Shown in pieces: positions 7,691 through 16,454 of a stretch of 64,000 bases of DNA. Each line of letters opens with the position of its first letter. The stretch's first letter is position 1. The notes below the pieces were generated by a model. The model worked only from the letters and a program-made list of their open reading frames with translations. It ran no database searches and had not been told where the DNA came from. The position numbers were made by a program, and so were the translations under genes. The DNA is from Serratia proteamaculans (GTDB lineage: Bacteria; Pseudomonadota; Gammaproteobacteria; Enterobacterales; Enterobacteriaceae), in the NCBI RefSeq assembly GCF_008830365.1, contig NZ_WBKI01000001.1:868001-932000 (forward strand), written 5' to 3'.

Positions 7691-8224
7691 ATGAACGACT
7701 ACGGCATGATTATTGAAACCGGCACGCTGCGCATTCAGCGGCTGCTGCCCGGCCCGATCGAACGGGTCTGGGCCTATCTGACGGAATCCGACAAACGCGC
7801 CACCTGGCTGGCCGCTGGCGATATGAAGCTGGAGAACGGTGCCCAGGTTGAGCTGGTGTTTCGCAATTCCGATCTGACCGGCGAGCACGAAGCCACACCG
7901 GCCAAATATAAAAACCTTGGCTGCAGCGTTAGCAATATCGGGCATATCACCTGCCTGTTCCCGCCGCGGCTGCTGAGTTTTACCTGGGCGGAACAAGGGC
8001 AGAACCGCCCTTCCGAGGTGACCTTCGAACTGACCGAACAGGGTAACGCCGTGCTGCTGACGGTCACCCACCGTCGCCTGGCCAACCGTGATGAAATGCT
8101 CAGCGTGGCCGGTGGCTGGCACACCCATCTGGATATCCTGGTCGATCGCCTGCACGATCGTCAGCCACAGCCGTTCTGGAGTACCCACGCCAGGCTGGAG
8201 GAAGAGTACCGGTCCAGACTCTAA
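7691..8224 (+). CDS. SRPBCC (AHSA1/START-like) domain protein
   Basis: A 177-residue protein with the AHSA1 signature: an N-terminal strand IQRLLPGPIERVWAYLTESD and then DKRATWLAAGDM. The mid-protein hydrophobic cavity strands include RLLSFTWAEQ and VLLTVTHRRL, and the C-terminal helix is GGWHTHLDILVDRL. Members bind hydrophobic ligands or act on them, but no reaction is assigned to this type. It is the second gene of an arsR-SRPBCC pair. Its stop directly abuts the stop of the convergent CorA-like gene. Confidence 0.85.
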   Translation: MNDYGMIIETGTLRIQRLLPGPIERVWAYLTESDKRATWLAAGDMKLENGAQVELVFRNSDLTGEHEATPAKYKNLGCSVSNIGHITCLFPPRLLSFTWAEQGQNRPSEVTFELTEQGNAVLLTVTHRRLANRDEMLSVAGGWHTHLDILVDRLHDRQPQPFWSTHARLEEEYRSRL

Positions 8225-9253
8225 TCAGCCCTCATCCCGGCGTCTGAAGGCCAGATAGCCGGTCACCAGCGTAAAGCCACCGACCAGCAACACCAAAAGG
8301 ATAAAACCGTGGTGATTGCTGGCCAGTGGGATCCCGCCCACGTTCATCCCGAAGAAGCCGGCAACGATATTGATCGGCAGCGCCAGGACGGTGATCACCG
8401 TCAGGGTGTATAGCGTGCGGTTGTTCTGCTCCATCTGTTTGGCGCCGATCTCCTCCTGTAACAGGCGAATGCGCTCGGTCAAACTGGCAAGGTCGTTTAA
8501 TACTACGGTGAACTCTTCAGTGAACTGCCGCAGATCCTGAACTACGTCGCGGCTTAGCCAGGTCGGCGGGCGATTCAACAGGCGAAACAGTGCCGCCGGT
8601 TCCGGAGCCAGCAGACGTTGAAAGCGCAACAACATGCGACGCATGCGTCCCAGTTCGGTACGGTTACGCTTCACATGGCTGCTCAGCAGGCGATCTTCAA
8701 TGGTATCGACATACTGGTTGGCCTGCCGCACTACCTGCTCCAGAACTTCTTCCTGTTCTTCCAGCAAATGCGCCAACAACTCGGTAGACGACGCCAGTTG
8801 CAACGGCCCCAGCCGCCCCAGCAGCCGTTCAATCAAACGCAGCGGCTTGTGCCGGGCCGTGACCACCAACCCGCTGCGACAATACAGCCACAGCGTCGCA
8901 ATCTCCGGGTTGTTCTCTTTGGGATGAAAAATTACGTCATTGAGTACCGCGAACAGGTCATCTCCCTGACGCTCAATGCGTGTGGTATGGGAACCGTGGC
9001 GGATTTCGTCGAAGAAAAAGTCGGAAATCGCAAAGTGGTTTTTCAGCCATTTCTCCGCGGCTGCATGGTTCAAGTTGAGATGCAGCCAGATAAAGCCCTC
9101 ACCCGGCAACATCCCCTGATAGGCCAGGCATGCCTGCTGCGAAGACACCCGTTGCGGCGGCTCTGCCGTGCGGAATACGTGGCCGTAAATCAGCCCGGTG
9201 ACCTCATCATCAAAATCAAGTTTGTGTAATTTTCCCGCAACCGTTTGAGCCAT
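8225..9253 (-). CDS. CorA-family transporter, ZntB-like
   Basis: A 342-residue member of the CorA metal-ion transporter family. A long cytoplasmic domain (residues about 1-280, with a helical stalk in the second half) is followed by two C-terminal membrane helices. The first ends in the ion-selectivity motif GMN (FGMNVGGIPL) and the second is a Leu/Val-rich segment before RRRDEG. The loop after GMN and the overall length resemble ZntB zinc transporters, but CorA-like Mg2+ or other divalent specificity cannot be excluded. The stand-alone gene is convergent with the arsR pair and divergent from the phosphate transporter gene. Confidence 0.82.
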   Translation of the reverse strand: MAQTVAGKLHKLDFDDEVTGLIYGHVFRTAEPPQRVSSQQACLAYQGMLPGEGFIWLHLNLNHAAAEKWLKNHFAISDFFFDEIRHGSHTTRIERQGDDLFAVLNDVIFHPKENNPEIATLWLYCRSGLVVTARHKPLRLIERLLGRLGPLQLASSTELLAHLLEEQEEVLEQVVRQANQYVDTIEDRLLSSHVKRNRTELGRMRRMLLRFQRLLAPEPAALFRLLNRPPTWLSRDVVQDLRQFTEEFTVVLNDLASLTERIRLLQEEIGAKQMEQNNRTLYTLTVITVLALPINIVAGFFGMNVGGIPLASNHHGFILLVLLVGGFTLVTGYLAFRRRDEG

Positions 9254-9362
9254 AAACCTTTATCCTGAATAACCACACCCATTAATTAATCGGCCTCCGC
9301 CTTTATATCAACCTTTAAATACCAACGTTAATTATTTTCACTTTTCCCGATGATTAATATTA

Positions 9363-9396
9363 GCGTCATAAAAAAGTCACATTATTTCCCAATACT
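9363..9396 (+). promoter_or_regulatory. Pho-box-like promoter upstream of the phosphate transporter
   Basis: Positions 9363-9380 (GCGTCATAAAAAAGTCAC) match the 18-base Pho box CTGTCATAWAWCTGTCAY at 14 positions, including both TCA cores 11 bases apart. An AATACT that could serve as the -10 lies ten bases further at 9391-9396, the usual geometry of a PhoB-activated promoter. It lies 77 bases before the transporter start, so PhoB control of the phosphate transporter and PPK2 pair is plausible. Confidence 0.5.
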
Positions 9397-9457
9397 TTGA
9401 TGACAACAGCGTACCGCAGCGTCAGTATTCTAATGAAGTCTATCGGGAAGGTCCTTT

Positions 9458-11068
9458 ATGAGCGATAACAGCGCCGTTCAGGTGGGTGTGCCATCCGCGT
9501 CCAGCCTGCCAAAAATCTACCAAAAGAACAGTCGTCTCACTGTTCTTTTTTTTGTTTTTTTATTAGTCCTGGGGATAGCTTTTGCCGGAGTGAATTTATT
9601 TAACGACGTCAGCGATGCCGGGGCGGTATATACCAGTTACCTGCCGTTCCTGTTATTGGGGTTAGCGTTATTGATTGCGCTGGGCTTTGAATTTGTTAAT
9701 GGTTTTCACGATACCGCCAATGCGGTGGCCACCGTTATTTATACCCATTCATTGTCGCCGATGGTGGCCGTAGTCTGGTCAGGGTTCTTTAACTTTCTCG
9801 GCGTATTGCTCTCCAGCGGCGTGGTCGCATTCGGCATCATTTCGCTGCTGCCCGTCGAGTTGATCTTACAGGCCGGCACCGGCAACGGTTTCGCCATGGT
9901 CTACGCCCTGCTGTTCTCGGCGATTATCTGGAACCTCGGCACCTGGTGGCTCGGGTTGCCTGCGTCGTCATCTCATACTCTGATTGGCTCAATCATCGGC
10001 GTTGGGGTGGCCAATGCCCTGATCCACGGCCGCACCGGCACCAGCGGTGTCGACTGGGGCCAGGCGATCAAGGTGGGTTATGCGCTGCTGCTTTCACCAG
10101 TGATCGGCTTTGTGTTTGCTGCACTGCTGTTACTGGTGCTGAAAGTCTTTGTCAAAAATCGCCAACTGTATACCGCCCCCAAGAATGACTCGCCGCCACC
10201 GCTGTGGATCCGCGGTTTGCTGATCCTCACCTGTACCGGAGTTTCCTTTGCCCATGGCTCCAACGACGGGCAAAAAGGCATGGGCCTGATCATGCTGATC
10301 CTGGTCGGTACCATGCCCATCGCCTACGCGCTCAACCGTTCAATGCCGCCAGAACAAATCCCACGTGTAGCGGCATTGGCAGAAGTCACCAAAAACCAAT
10401 TGCTAAGCCAGTTCCCGGTGGCCAGCCAGGCACAGCCCCGTGAGGTGCTGACCGGATATGTACGCACCAATGAACTGACGCCAGAAGTGGTGCCCGCGCT
10501 GGCGCAATTGACCGGTGCCATCGGCGATCAGGTCCGTCAGTACGGTTCGGTCGATAAGATCCCCGCGCAGGCAGTTTCCAACACCCGTAACGATATGTAT
10601 CTGGCATCAGAAGTCATTAAACACCTGAAGGCGGAAAAACAGCTGCAAATATCCGCTGACTCGCAGCGCAATCTGGATGCCCTGAAAAGCGATCTGGACA
10701 GCGCCACCCGCTTTATCCCGTTCTGGGTCAAGGTGGTGGTGGCAATTGCTCTCGGGCTGGGCACCATGGTCGGTTGGCGGCGCATCGTGGTCACCGTCGG
10801 TGAGAAGATCGGCAAAAGTCACCTGACCTATGCCCAGGGCGCCAGCGCCGAACTGGTGGCGATGACCACTATCGGCGCCGCGGACATCTTCGGATTACCG
10901 GTCTCCACCACTCACGTTTTGTCATCCGGTATCGCCGGCACTATGGCGGCCAACCGCTCCGGCCTGCAAATGTCTACCCTGCGCAATCTGCTGATGGCCT
11001 GGGTATTGACGCTGCCGGCCTCGGTGCTGCTTTCCGCCGGACTGTACTGGATCTTCAACCATTTCTAA
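9458..11068 (+). CDS. Inorganic phosphate transporter, Pit/PHO4 family
   Basis: A 536-residue inner-membrane protein with the two inverted PHO4 signatures. GFEFVNGFHDTANAVATVIY is in the first half; GVSFAHGSNDGQKGMG falls in the middle and ASAELVAMTTIG with the VSTTHVLSS block in the second half. Hydrophobic helices flank a cytoplasmic loop of about 130 residues between the halves. Pit proteins import metal-phosphate with protons. It is somewhat longer than PitA (about 500), mainly at the N-terminus and loop. Only 26 bases separate it from the PPK2 gene, so both likely form one operon for phosphate uptake and polyphosphate use. Confidence 0.93.
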   Translation: MSDNSAVQVGVPSASSLPKIYQKNSRLTVLFFVFLLVLGIAFAGVNLFNDVSDAGAVYTSYLPFLLLGLALLIALGFEFVNGFHDTANAVATVIYTHSLSPMVAVVWSGFFNFLGVLLSSGVVAFGIISLLPVELILQAGTGNGFAMVYALLFSAIIWNLGTWWLGLPASSSHTLIGSIIGVGVANALIHGRTGTSGVDWGQAIKVGYALLLSPVIGFVFAALLLLVLKVFVKNRQLYTAPKNDSPPPLWIRGLLILTCTGVSFAHGSNDGQKGMGLIMLILVGTMPIAYALNRSMPPEQIPRVAALAEVTKNQLLSQFPVASQAQPREVLTGYVRTNELTPEVVPALAQLTGAIGDQVRQYGSVDKIPAQAVSNTRNDMYLASEVIKHLKAEKQLQISADSQRNLDALKSDLDSATRFIPFWVKVVVAIALGLGTMVGWRRIVVTVGEKIGKSHLTYAQGASAELVAMTTIGAADIFGLPVSTTHVLSSGIAGTMAANRSGLQMSTLRNLLMAWVLTLPASVLLSAGLYWIFNHF

Positions 11069-11094
11069 AACCGGGCTAACACGGAGAATTAATT

Positions 11095-12009
11095 ATGGCT
11101 ATGCATGAATTTGACCGCGACGATAGCTTCAATCAGCGTCTGTTGCAGGAGTTCTACGACAGTTACGACGAAGAGCTGGAGATGGAACTGGACGACCTGC
11201 GCTTTGACGACAGCGAAGTGGACAGCGACCAGAAGAAAGCCTGGCGCAAACAGTATTTCCGCGAGTTGCTGCGGCTACAGGGTGAGCTGGTCAAACTGCA
11301 GGACTGGGTGATGCGTACCGGCCACCGGCTGGTGATCATTTTTGAAGGCCGCGACGCCGCCGGCAAAGGTGGCGTGATCAAACGTATCACTCAACGCCTG
11401 AACCCTCGTACCTGCCGCGTGGCCGCGCTGCCGGCACCGAACGATCGCGAACGCACCCAGTGGTATTTTCAACGCTTTATCGCCCACCTGCCGGCGGCGG
11501 GTGAAATGGTGTTGTTCGATCGCAGCTGGTACAACCGCGCCGGGGTGGAGAAAGTGATGGGCTTTTGCAATGACGAAGAATATGAAGAGTTTTTCCGTAG
11601 CGTGCCTGAGTTCGAGAAAATGCTGACGCGCAGCGGCATTCAAATCGTTAAATACTGGTTCTCGATCACCGACGATGAGCAGGAACTGCGTTTTCTTAGC
11701 CGCATCCACGATCCGTTAAAGCAATGGAAGCTCAGCCCGATGGATTTGGAGAGCCGCCGTCGTTGGGAAGACTACACCGAGGCCAAAGAGGTCATGTTAG
11801 CGCGCACTAACATTCCTGAGGCACCATGGTGGGTGGTTCAAGGGGTCGACAAGAAAAAGGCGCGTTTGAACTGTATTCGCCACCTGCTTGAGCAACTGCC
11901 ATACGAAGAGGCGGAAGGCAATGTGATCACCCTGCCGCCGCGCAAACGCAGCCCGGATTACAACCGCCACCCGGTACCCGACAATATGGTGGTGCCTGAA
12001 GTGTATTGA
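11095..12009 (+). CDS. ppk2: Polyphosphate kinase 2
   Basis: A 304-residue PPK2-family P-loop kinase. Walker A is GRDAAGKGG (residues 85-93) and the Walker B/lid block is VLFDRSWYNRAGVEKV (139 onward). A DPLKQWKLSPMDLESR block is diagnostic of PPK2. The first about 60 residues are very acidic. PPK2 enzymes transfer phosphate between polyphosphate and nucleotides in the cytoplasm, often making GTP or ATP from polyP; class and nucleotide preference cannot be read here. The RBS GGAG precedes the start, and the upstream phosphate transporter gene is 26 bases away. Confidence 0.95.
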   Translation: MAMHEFDRDDSFNQRLLQEFYDSYDEELEMELDDLRFDDSEVDSDQKKAWRKQYFRELLRLQGELVKLQDWVMRTGHRLVIIFEGRDAAGKGGVIKRITQRLNPRTCRVAALPAPNDRERTQWYFQRFIAHLPAAGEMVLFDRSWYNRAGVEKVMGFCNDEEYEEFFRSVPEFEKMLTRSGIQIVKYWFSITDDEQELRFLSRIHDPLKQWKLSPMDLESRRRWEDYTEAKEVMLARTNIPEAPWWVVQGVDKKKARLNCIRHLLEQLPYEEAEGNVITLPPRKRSPDYNRHPVPDNMVVPEVY

Positions 12010-12015
12010 TTTATC

Positions 12016-12041
12016 CAGGGAGGCAGTACAGCGCCTCCCTG
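12016..12041 (+). other. Stem-loop after ppk2
   Basis: A perfect 9-bp inverted repeat CAGGGAGGC/GCCTCCCTG with an 8-base loop begins 6 bases after the stop. There is no U tract, so it may be a Rho-assisted or mRNA-stabilising structure rather than an intrinsic terminator. Confidence 0.45.
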
Positions 12042-12151
12042 ACCCCTGCCGGATTCTCATCCCGTTACAACGCCACCCTATTTTCTCCACATTTGCTGTG
12101 CAGACTCTTGGCAATATTCATTCACCTGTCAGGATCGTAATCACGTCTGCC

Positions 12152-12985
12152 ATGTCTTTATTTAATTCCCTCATCCGTTTTCCCGCACGCCGCTTTGGCG
12201 CCATTTTGCTTCTCACTCTGCTGTTCATCCTGCCCGCAGCACAAGCTGCTGCGCCGCTGGTGCTGTACTCGAAATCGGTATTGGTGGTCAATCAACGTAC
12301 CGGGAAAACCCTGTATCAGAAGCAAGCCAATCGGGTGCAGCCTATCGCCTCGCTAACCAAATTGATGACTGCCATGGTCACGCTGGACAGCAAGCGTCCG
12401 CTGGGCAACAGAATGATGGTCACCGCCGCCGACCGTGATTTGTTGAAGAAAACCCACTCGCGCCTGACGATCGGCTCTACCCTCAGCCGCCGTGACATGC
12501 TGCATATCGCGCTGATGTCGTCGGAAAATCGCGCCGCTTCGGCGCTGAGTCGCAACTATCCTGGTGGTCGTAAAGCCTTCGTGGCGAAAATGAATCAGAA
12601 AGCACGCACCATTGGCATGAAACACGCCCGCTTCTACGATCCTACCGGGCTGACACCGCGCAATGTCGCCAGTGCCAATGACCTGCTGAAAATGGTTAAT
12701 CACGCCTACCGTTATCAGACCATTCGCCGTTTCAGTACCGACAAACAGCAAATCGTGCGTCCTGGCCGGGGTCAATTGGTCTACCGCAGTTCCAATGGAC
12801 TGATCAACAATCCCGCCTGGAAAATCCAGTTGCAAAAGACCGGTTTCACCGACGAAGCCGGACACTGTCTGGTGATGCGTACTCTGATTAAAGGGCAGCC
12901 GGTGGTGATCATCCTGCTCGGCTCGAAGCAGCGCTACGGCCACTATAAAGATGCCATTCGCCTGAAGGCTTGGCTGGAGTCCTGA
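12152..12985 (+). CDS. pbpG: D-alanyl-D-alanine endopeptidase (PBP7-like, S11 family)
   Basis: A 277-residue penicillin-binding protein. The signal peptide (residues 1 to about 33) has a Leu-rich core ending AAQAA. The active-site triad of motifs is complete: SLTK (67-70), SEN (124-126) and KTG (229-231). The small size, without a C-terminal amphipathic anchor domain, fits PBP7 rather than PBP5/6. It would cut D-Ala-meso-DAP cross-links in the periplasm. The frame is open upstream to a GTG at 12098, but the ATG at 12152 sits directly before a normal leader. An intrinsic terminator follows. Confidence 0.85.
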   Translation: MSLFNSLIRFPARRFGAILLLTLLFILPAAQAAAPLVLYSKSVLVVNQRTGKTLYQKQANRVQPIASLTKLMTAMVTLDSKRPLGNRMMVTAADRDLLKKTHSRLTIGSTLSRRDMLHIALMSSENRAASALSRNYPGGRKAFVAKMNQKARTIGMKHARFYDPTGLTPRNVASANDLLKMVNHAYRYQTIRRFSTDKQQIVRPGRGQLVYRSSNGLINNPAWKIQLQKTGFTDEAGHCLVMRTLIKGQPVVIILLGSKQRYGHYKDAIRLKAWLES

Positions 12986-12993
12986 TCTGATTC

Positions 12994-13018
12994 GGGCGCG
13001 TCAATCACGCGCCCTTTT
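12994..13018 (+). terminator. Intrinsic terminator after pbpG
   Basis: A GGGCGCG/CGCGCCC stem (7 bp, all G/C) with a 7-base loop is followed by TTTT, 8 bases after the pbpG stop. Confidence 0.8.
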
Positions 13019-13141
13019 ACCGTTCTGAGCATATCTAAATCCGTTTTTTATCAATGGAATATCCTATCCAAAATCAGTATTAAGCCTGTTGGATTGGGCA
13101 TGCTATTTGTCATGGATAATTGATGATAAAGGAGCAGGAAA

Positions 13142-14113
13142 ATGGCTTATGCCCTGAGCGTGTTGGAAAAAAGTCCGATTGCCGAAGGAGAAACTGCCGC
13201 CCAGGCGCTGACGCGTACGCTGCATTTGGCGCAGCAGGCGGAAATTTGGGGCTATCGTCGTTTTTGGCTGGCCGAGCATCACAATACCGCGCAGCTCGCT
13301 TGCCCATCCCCCGAAGTGCTGATCGCTTATTTACTCGGGCAAACTTCCCGTATCCGCATAGGCTCTGGTGGCGTCATGCTGCAACATTACAGTGCTTACA
13401 AGGTGGCGGAAAACTTCAATCTGCTGGCGACGCTGGCGCCGGGCCGTGTCGATCTGGGCGTAGGTAAAGCGCCCGGCGGGTTACCGCTCTCCACCCAGGC
13501 ACTGCAGGCCGCCCACGATCAACAGAATAAACCGGACTTCCCGCAACAGTTGGCTCAGCTCAATGCCTACCTCAATGATGACGCGCAACCCGGCCTGAGT
13601 GCCACACCGCAACCCGCGCAACCGGCACAGCGCTTCCTGTTGGGTGCCAGCAGCGAAAGCGCCCAACTGGCTGCCGAACACGGCTGGGCCTTTGTGTTTG
13701 CTGCACAGCTCAATGGCAACCCAGAGGATATTCAACGCGCGCTGGCACATTACTCTGAGCAGAGCGGTGGACGTAAAGCTCTGCTGGCGGTCGCGGTGAT
13801 CGTTGCCGATACGACCGAACAGGCCCAAGCTTTGGCGGCCGGGATCCAGCAATACCGGGTGCATGTGACCGGCGGACAAAGCGTGACGGTCGGCAGCCTT
13901 GAGCAGGCCGAGAGTTATGTTCAGCAGGCCGGGGCCACCGATTACCGCATCGAACCACGTGAAAGCCACATCCTGCTCGGCACTGCCCGGCAGGTACGGA
14001 GCCAGTTAGATCAATTGCAGCAGCAATATGGCGTGGAAGAGTTTGTGATCGATACGCCGATCAGCGCACCCGCTGCCCGCCTGGCCTCTTTGCAACTGCT
14101 GGCACAGGCCTGA
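13142..14113 (+). CDS. Luciferase-like flavin-dependent monooxygenase (LLM class)
   Basis: A 323-residue LLM-class oxidoreductase. It opens with YALSVLEKSPIAEGE and has the family block YRRFWLAEHHNTAQLACPSP. The substrate- and flavin-pocket strands follow (RIRIGSGGVMLQHYSAYKVA, then APGRVDLGVGKAPGG). These enzymes use FMNH2 or F420 and oxygen; enterobacterial members of the MsnO8-like group have no established substrate. The start has an AGGA before it. It is convergent with the PtsJ-like gene with no intergenic bases. Confidence 0.88.
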   Translation: MAYALSVLEKSPIAEGETAAQALTRTLHLAQQAEIWGYRRFWLAEHHNTAQLACPSPEVLIAYLLGQTSRIRIGSGGVMLQHYSAYKVAENFNLLATLAPGRVDLGVGKAPGGLPLSTQALQAAHDQQNKPDFPQQLAQLNAYLNDDAQPGLSATPQPAQPAQRFLLGASSESAQLAAEHGWAFVFAAQLNGNPEDIQRALAHYSEQSGGRKALLAVAVIVADTTEQAQALAAGIQQYRVHVTGGQSVTVGSLEQAESYVQQAGATDYRIEPRESHILLGTARQVRSQLDQLQQQYGVEEFVIDTPISAPAARLASLQLLAQA

Positions 14114-15418
14114 TCAGTTCACTACCGCGCCCGAGCCTACAGCGACCGCCAGATCCTGCGCCAGTGTTTCCAACTGTGCCGGGATCAGGTTAGCCAGACT
14201 GACACGGATCGCCGGGCCGCTTTTCAGGCGGAACGGCTCGCCGCCCTGTACCAACCAGCCACGCTGCGCCATGATTTGGCCGGCGGCGGCTTCCGAACGC
14301 ACCGGCAGCCAGATATGTACCCCTTCCCCCGCAGGTAATGGTGTCCCGGTCAACGCCTGCAACCGTTCCGCCAACGCATCGCGCCGCTGTTGATAGGCTT
14401 GCTGCGCGCGAACCAGCAAACCATCGCGCTGCGCTTGCGTCCATAATTTGACGGCAATTTGCTGCAGGATATGGCTGACCCAACGTTCACGAATGTATTG
14501 ATCGGCGCGCATCGCCTGTAGCAATTGCGGCTTGCCGCAGGCCAGCGCAATACGTAGATCCGGGCTGAGGAATTTACTCAGCGAGAGCACATACAGGCCA
14601 TTGTCGGCAGTACAGGGTAAATGCAATGGTTGTTGTGACAGTGGCCCCCAGAAGTCATCGACGATCGCCAGACAGCCCGGGTTTTGCGCCAGAAACTCAC
14701 GCCAGTGATTGGCGCGGGCAGCGCTAAGCAACATGCCGGTTGGGTTCTGCGCACGCGGTGTCAGGATCACTGCGCAACCCTGAGGGCCGGCGTCGTGCTC
14801 CGGCAATCGACACCCTTGTTCATCCACCAGCAACGGCAAGGGTTTGAGACGAAGATGCCGCAGCAGCGTCAACAGCGGCGGCCAGCAGGGATCTTCCACC
14901 CACACCGATGCCCCCGGTGCCGCATGGCTGCGCAGCGCCTTTTCGATGGCATCCAGCGCCCCGGAAAACACCGCCGTCTCACCCAGAGATGCACCCTGTT
15001 GGCTCAACCAGTCACCGGCAAGCTGACACAAAGCCGGTAAATCACCGCTAACGTCATAGCCATTCTGCTGCGGGAAGATGTCATCCACACTCATTGACAA
15101 TGCCGGTAGCAAAGCCCCATCCAGGTTGCCGCTGGCCAAATCACGCATGCCCTCGGGCACTTGACGGATATGGCGCGCCACCATCAGGGGTTGCTCAAGC
15201 ACCTGCGTACCGGCACGCCCGCGGGTAGCGACCAACCCGGCATCCCGCAGCTTGCCATAGGCACTGGCAACGGTATTGGGGTTAACTCCCAATTCGCCCG
15301 CCAGTTTACGCACCGGCGGCAACAGGTCACCCGGCTGCAAATCCCCCTGCTTGATCTGCGTGCTGATCTGCTCAGCAATCTGGACAGCGCTGCCGCCTTT
15401 TGCATACAATGAACCCAT
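14114..15418 (-). CDS. ptsJ: MocR-family GntR/aminotransferase regulator, PtsJ-like
   Basis: A 434-residue chimeric regulator. The N-terminal GntR winged helix (residues about 10-75, PPVRKLAGELGVNPNTVASA) is followed by a fold-type-I aminotransferase domain. The PLP Lys lies in LSLSKFLSPDLRIALACG, with the NPTG motif in RAQNPTGMLL and the pyridine-ring Asp in IVDDFWGP. PLP-binding MocR regulators sense B6 vitamers. PtsJ of Salmonella is known to regulate pdxK, and here the gene is divergent from a cluster ending in a PdxK-like kinase. A near-perfect dyad lies in the 68-base divergent gap. The symbol is by similarity and context. Confidence 0.8.
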   Translation of the reverse strand: MGSLYAKGGSAVQIAEQISTQIKQGDLQPGDLLPPVRKLAGELGVNPNTVASAYGKLRDAGLVATRGRAGTQVLEQPLMVARHIRQVPEGMRDLASGNLDGALLPALSMSVDDIFPQQNGYDVSGDLPALCQLAGDWLSQQGASLGETAVFSGALDAIEKALRSHAAPGASVWVEDPCWPPLLTLLRHLRLKPLPLLVDEQGCRLPEHDAGPQGCAVILTPRAQNPTGMLLSAARANHWREFLAQNPGCLAIVDDFWGPLSQQPLHLPCTADNGLYVLSLSKFLSPDLRIALACGKPQLLQAMRADQYIRERWVSHILQQIAVKLWTQAQRDGLLVRAQQAYQQRRDALAERLQALTGTPLPAGEGVHIWLPVRSEAAAGQIMAQRGWLVQGGEPFRLKSGPAIRVSLANLIPAQLETLAQDLAVAVGSGAVVN

Positions 15419-15439
15419 ACATAAAACCTTTTTGTATTA

Positions 15440-15466
15440 GTTCAAAACAGATTACCTGTTTGGAAC
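15440..15466. promoter_or_regulatory. Candidate PtsJ/MocR operator
   Basis: GTTCAAAACAG (15440-15450) and CTGTTTGGAAC (15456-15466) form an 11-bp inverted repeat with one mismatch and a 5-base spacer. It lies centrally between the divergent regulator and the B6 cluster. Its position fits control of both directions. Confidence 0.55.
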
Positions 15467-15486
15467 GTAAAAGTTAAGGGGTAAAG

Positions 15487-15741
15487 ATGGAAAAACATTA
15501 CGTACTCGATATTCAACACGATGGCAAAGCTTTCGCCCGCTTGCAGATGTTCACCCCCTGGGCCAGCGACCAACTGCAGCAGGCCCAGGCGCTGTTTCCT
15601 ACGGAGCAGGGCTACCAATTGCACATCAGCCAGGTCAAAGAGCGTCGGATCGTTTATCAAAGTGGCATCAACGGCATCACCATCCTTGGCGATACGCTGG
15701 AACTGGAAGCATATCCCCACAGCACAGAGGTACAGCAATGA
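15487..15741 (+). CDS. Small unrecognised protein in the PdxK cluster
   Basis: An 84-residue soluble protein with no family I recognise. It looks like an alternating alpha/beta single domain. The first strand is HYVLDIQHDGKAFARLQMF and the C-terminus is acidic, with no Cys, membrane segment or signal peptide. It is the first gene after the putative PtsJ operator, has an AAGGGG before its ATG, and overlaps the next gene by 4 bases (ATGA), so it is translationally coupled to the amidotransferase. The coupling suggests a shared function, possibly as a partner of the amidotransferase or kinase; that is inference. Confidence 0.7.
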   Translation: MEKHYVLDIQHDGKAFARLQMFTPWASDQLQQAQALFPTEQGYQLHISQVKERRIVYQSGINGITILGDTLELEAYPHSTEVQQ

Positions 15742-16454
15742 AGAAAGTTGTCGCTATCAGGCATGTGAATTTTGAAAACCTCGGTATTCTGGGTTCACTG
15801 CTTTCACTGCGGGGCTATCAGATTGATTACTATGATGCCGGCCGTGACGATATCCGTTCCATCGATAATGAGGAGACCGACCTGCTGGTGGTGCTTGGCG
15901 GCCCGATCAGCGCGGCGCAGCATTTTGCCGGCCAGCAGCATTACCCGTTTCTCAACGACGAATTAGCACTGGTAACACAGCGGCTGCAGCAAAAACGGCC
16001 TACGCTAGGCGTCTGTCTTGGCGCACAGGTGATGGCTCAGGCCCTGGGGGCTGACGTGGTTTCGCTCGGCGTGAAAGAGATCGGTTTCGAACCCTTAACA
16101 TTGGCAGAGCATGAAGACTCGGTACTGGCGCCCTTGGGAACAACGCCTGTGCTGCATTGGCACGGCGATATGTTTATGATCCCGGAGGGCGCGACCTGCC
16201 TGGCCGGTACCGAAGTTTGTCCTAATCAGGCATTTGAGTATCAGGATTTCGCCCTTGGGCTACAGTTCCATCTGGAAGCCGATCATCAGGACCTGGAACG
16301 CTGGCTAGTGGGCCATGCCTGTGAGCTTGAACTGGCCGGTATTCTGCCACAGCGTTTGCGCCAACAGGCCGCTCGCTACGGTACAGAATTAGAACAGCGC
16401 GCCCGCCAGGTGTTTGCGCGGTGGCTGGACAAAATCGAATCAAGGAAGTTATAG
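15738..16454 (+). CDS. Class I glutamine amidotransferase-like protein
   Basis: A 238-residue stand-alone GATase. The nucleophile elbow is LGVCLGAQVMA with Cys93, and the His/Glu pair lies in GLQFHLEAD (His178, Glu180), so the catalytic triad is intact. GuaA-like stand-alone members act as glutaminases or gamma-glutamyl peptidases, and several are annotated only as GMP-synthase-like. It is not PdxT, which belongs to another GATase subfamily. The gene overlaps the 84-residue ORF by 4 bases and its stop directly abuts the PdxK-like ATG, so all three form one tight operon. Confidence 0.85.
   Translation: MKKVVAIRHVNFENLGILGSLLSLRGYQIDYYDAGRDDIRSIDNEETDLLVVLGGPISAAQHFAGQQHYPFLNDELALVTQRLQQKRPTLGVCLGAQVMAQALGADVVSLGVKEIGFEPLTLAEHEDSVLAPLGTTPVLHWHGDMFMIPEGATCLAGTEVCPNQAFEYQDFALGLQFHLEADHQDLERWLVGHACELELAGILPQRLRQQAARYGTELEQRARQVFARWLDKIESRKL

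Noticed and set aside
12098-12151. N-terminal extension of PbpG from a GTG
   Set aside because: It would put 18 residues before the signal peptide and has no RBS.
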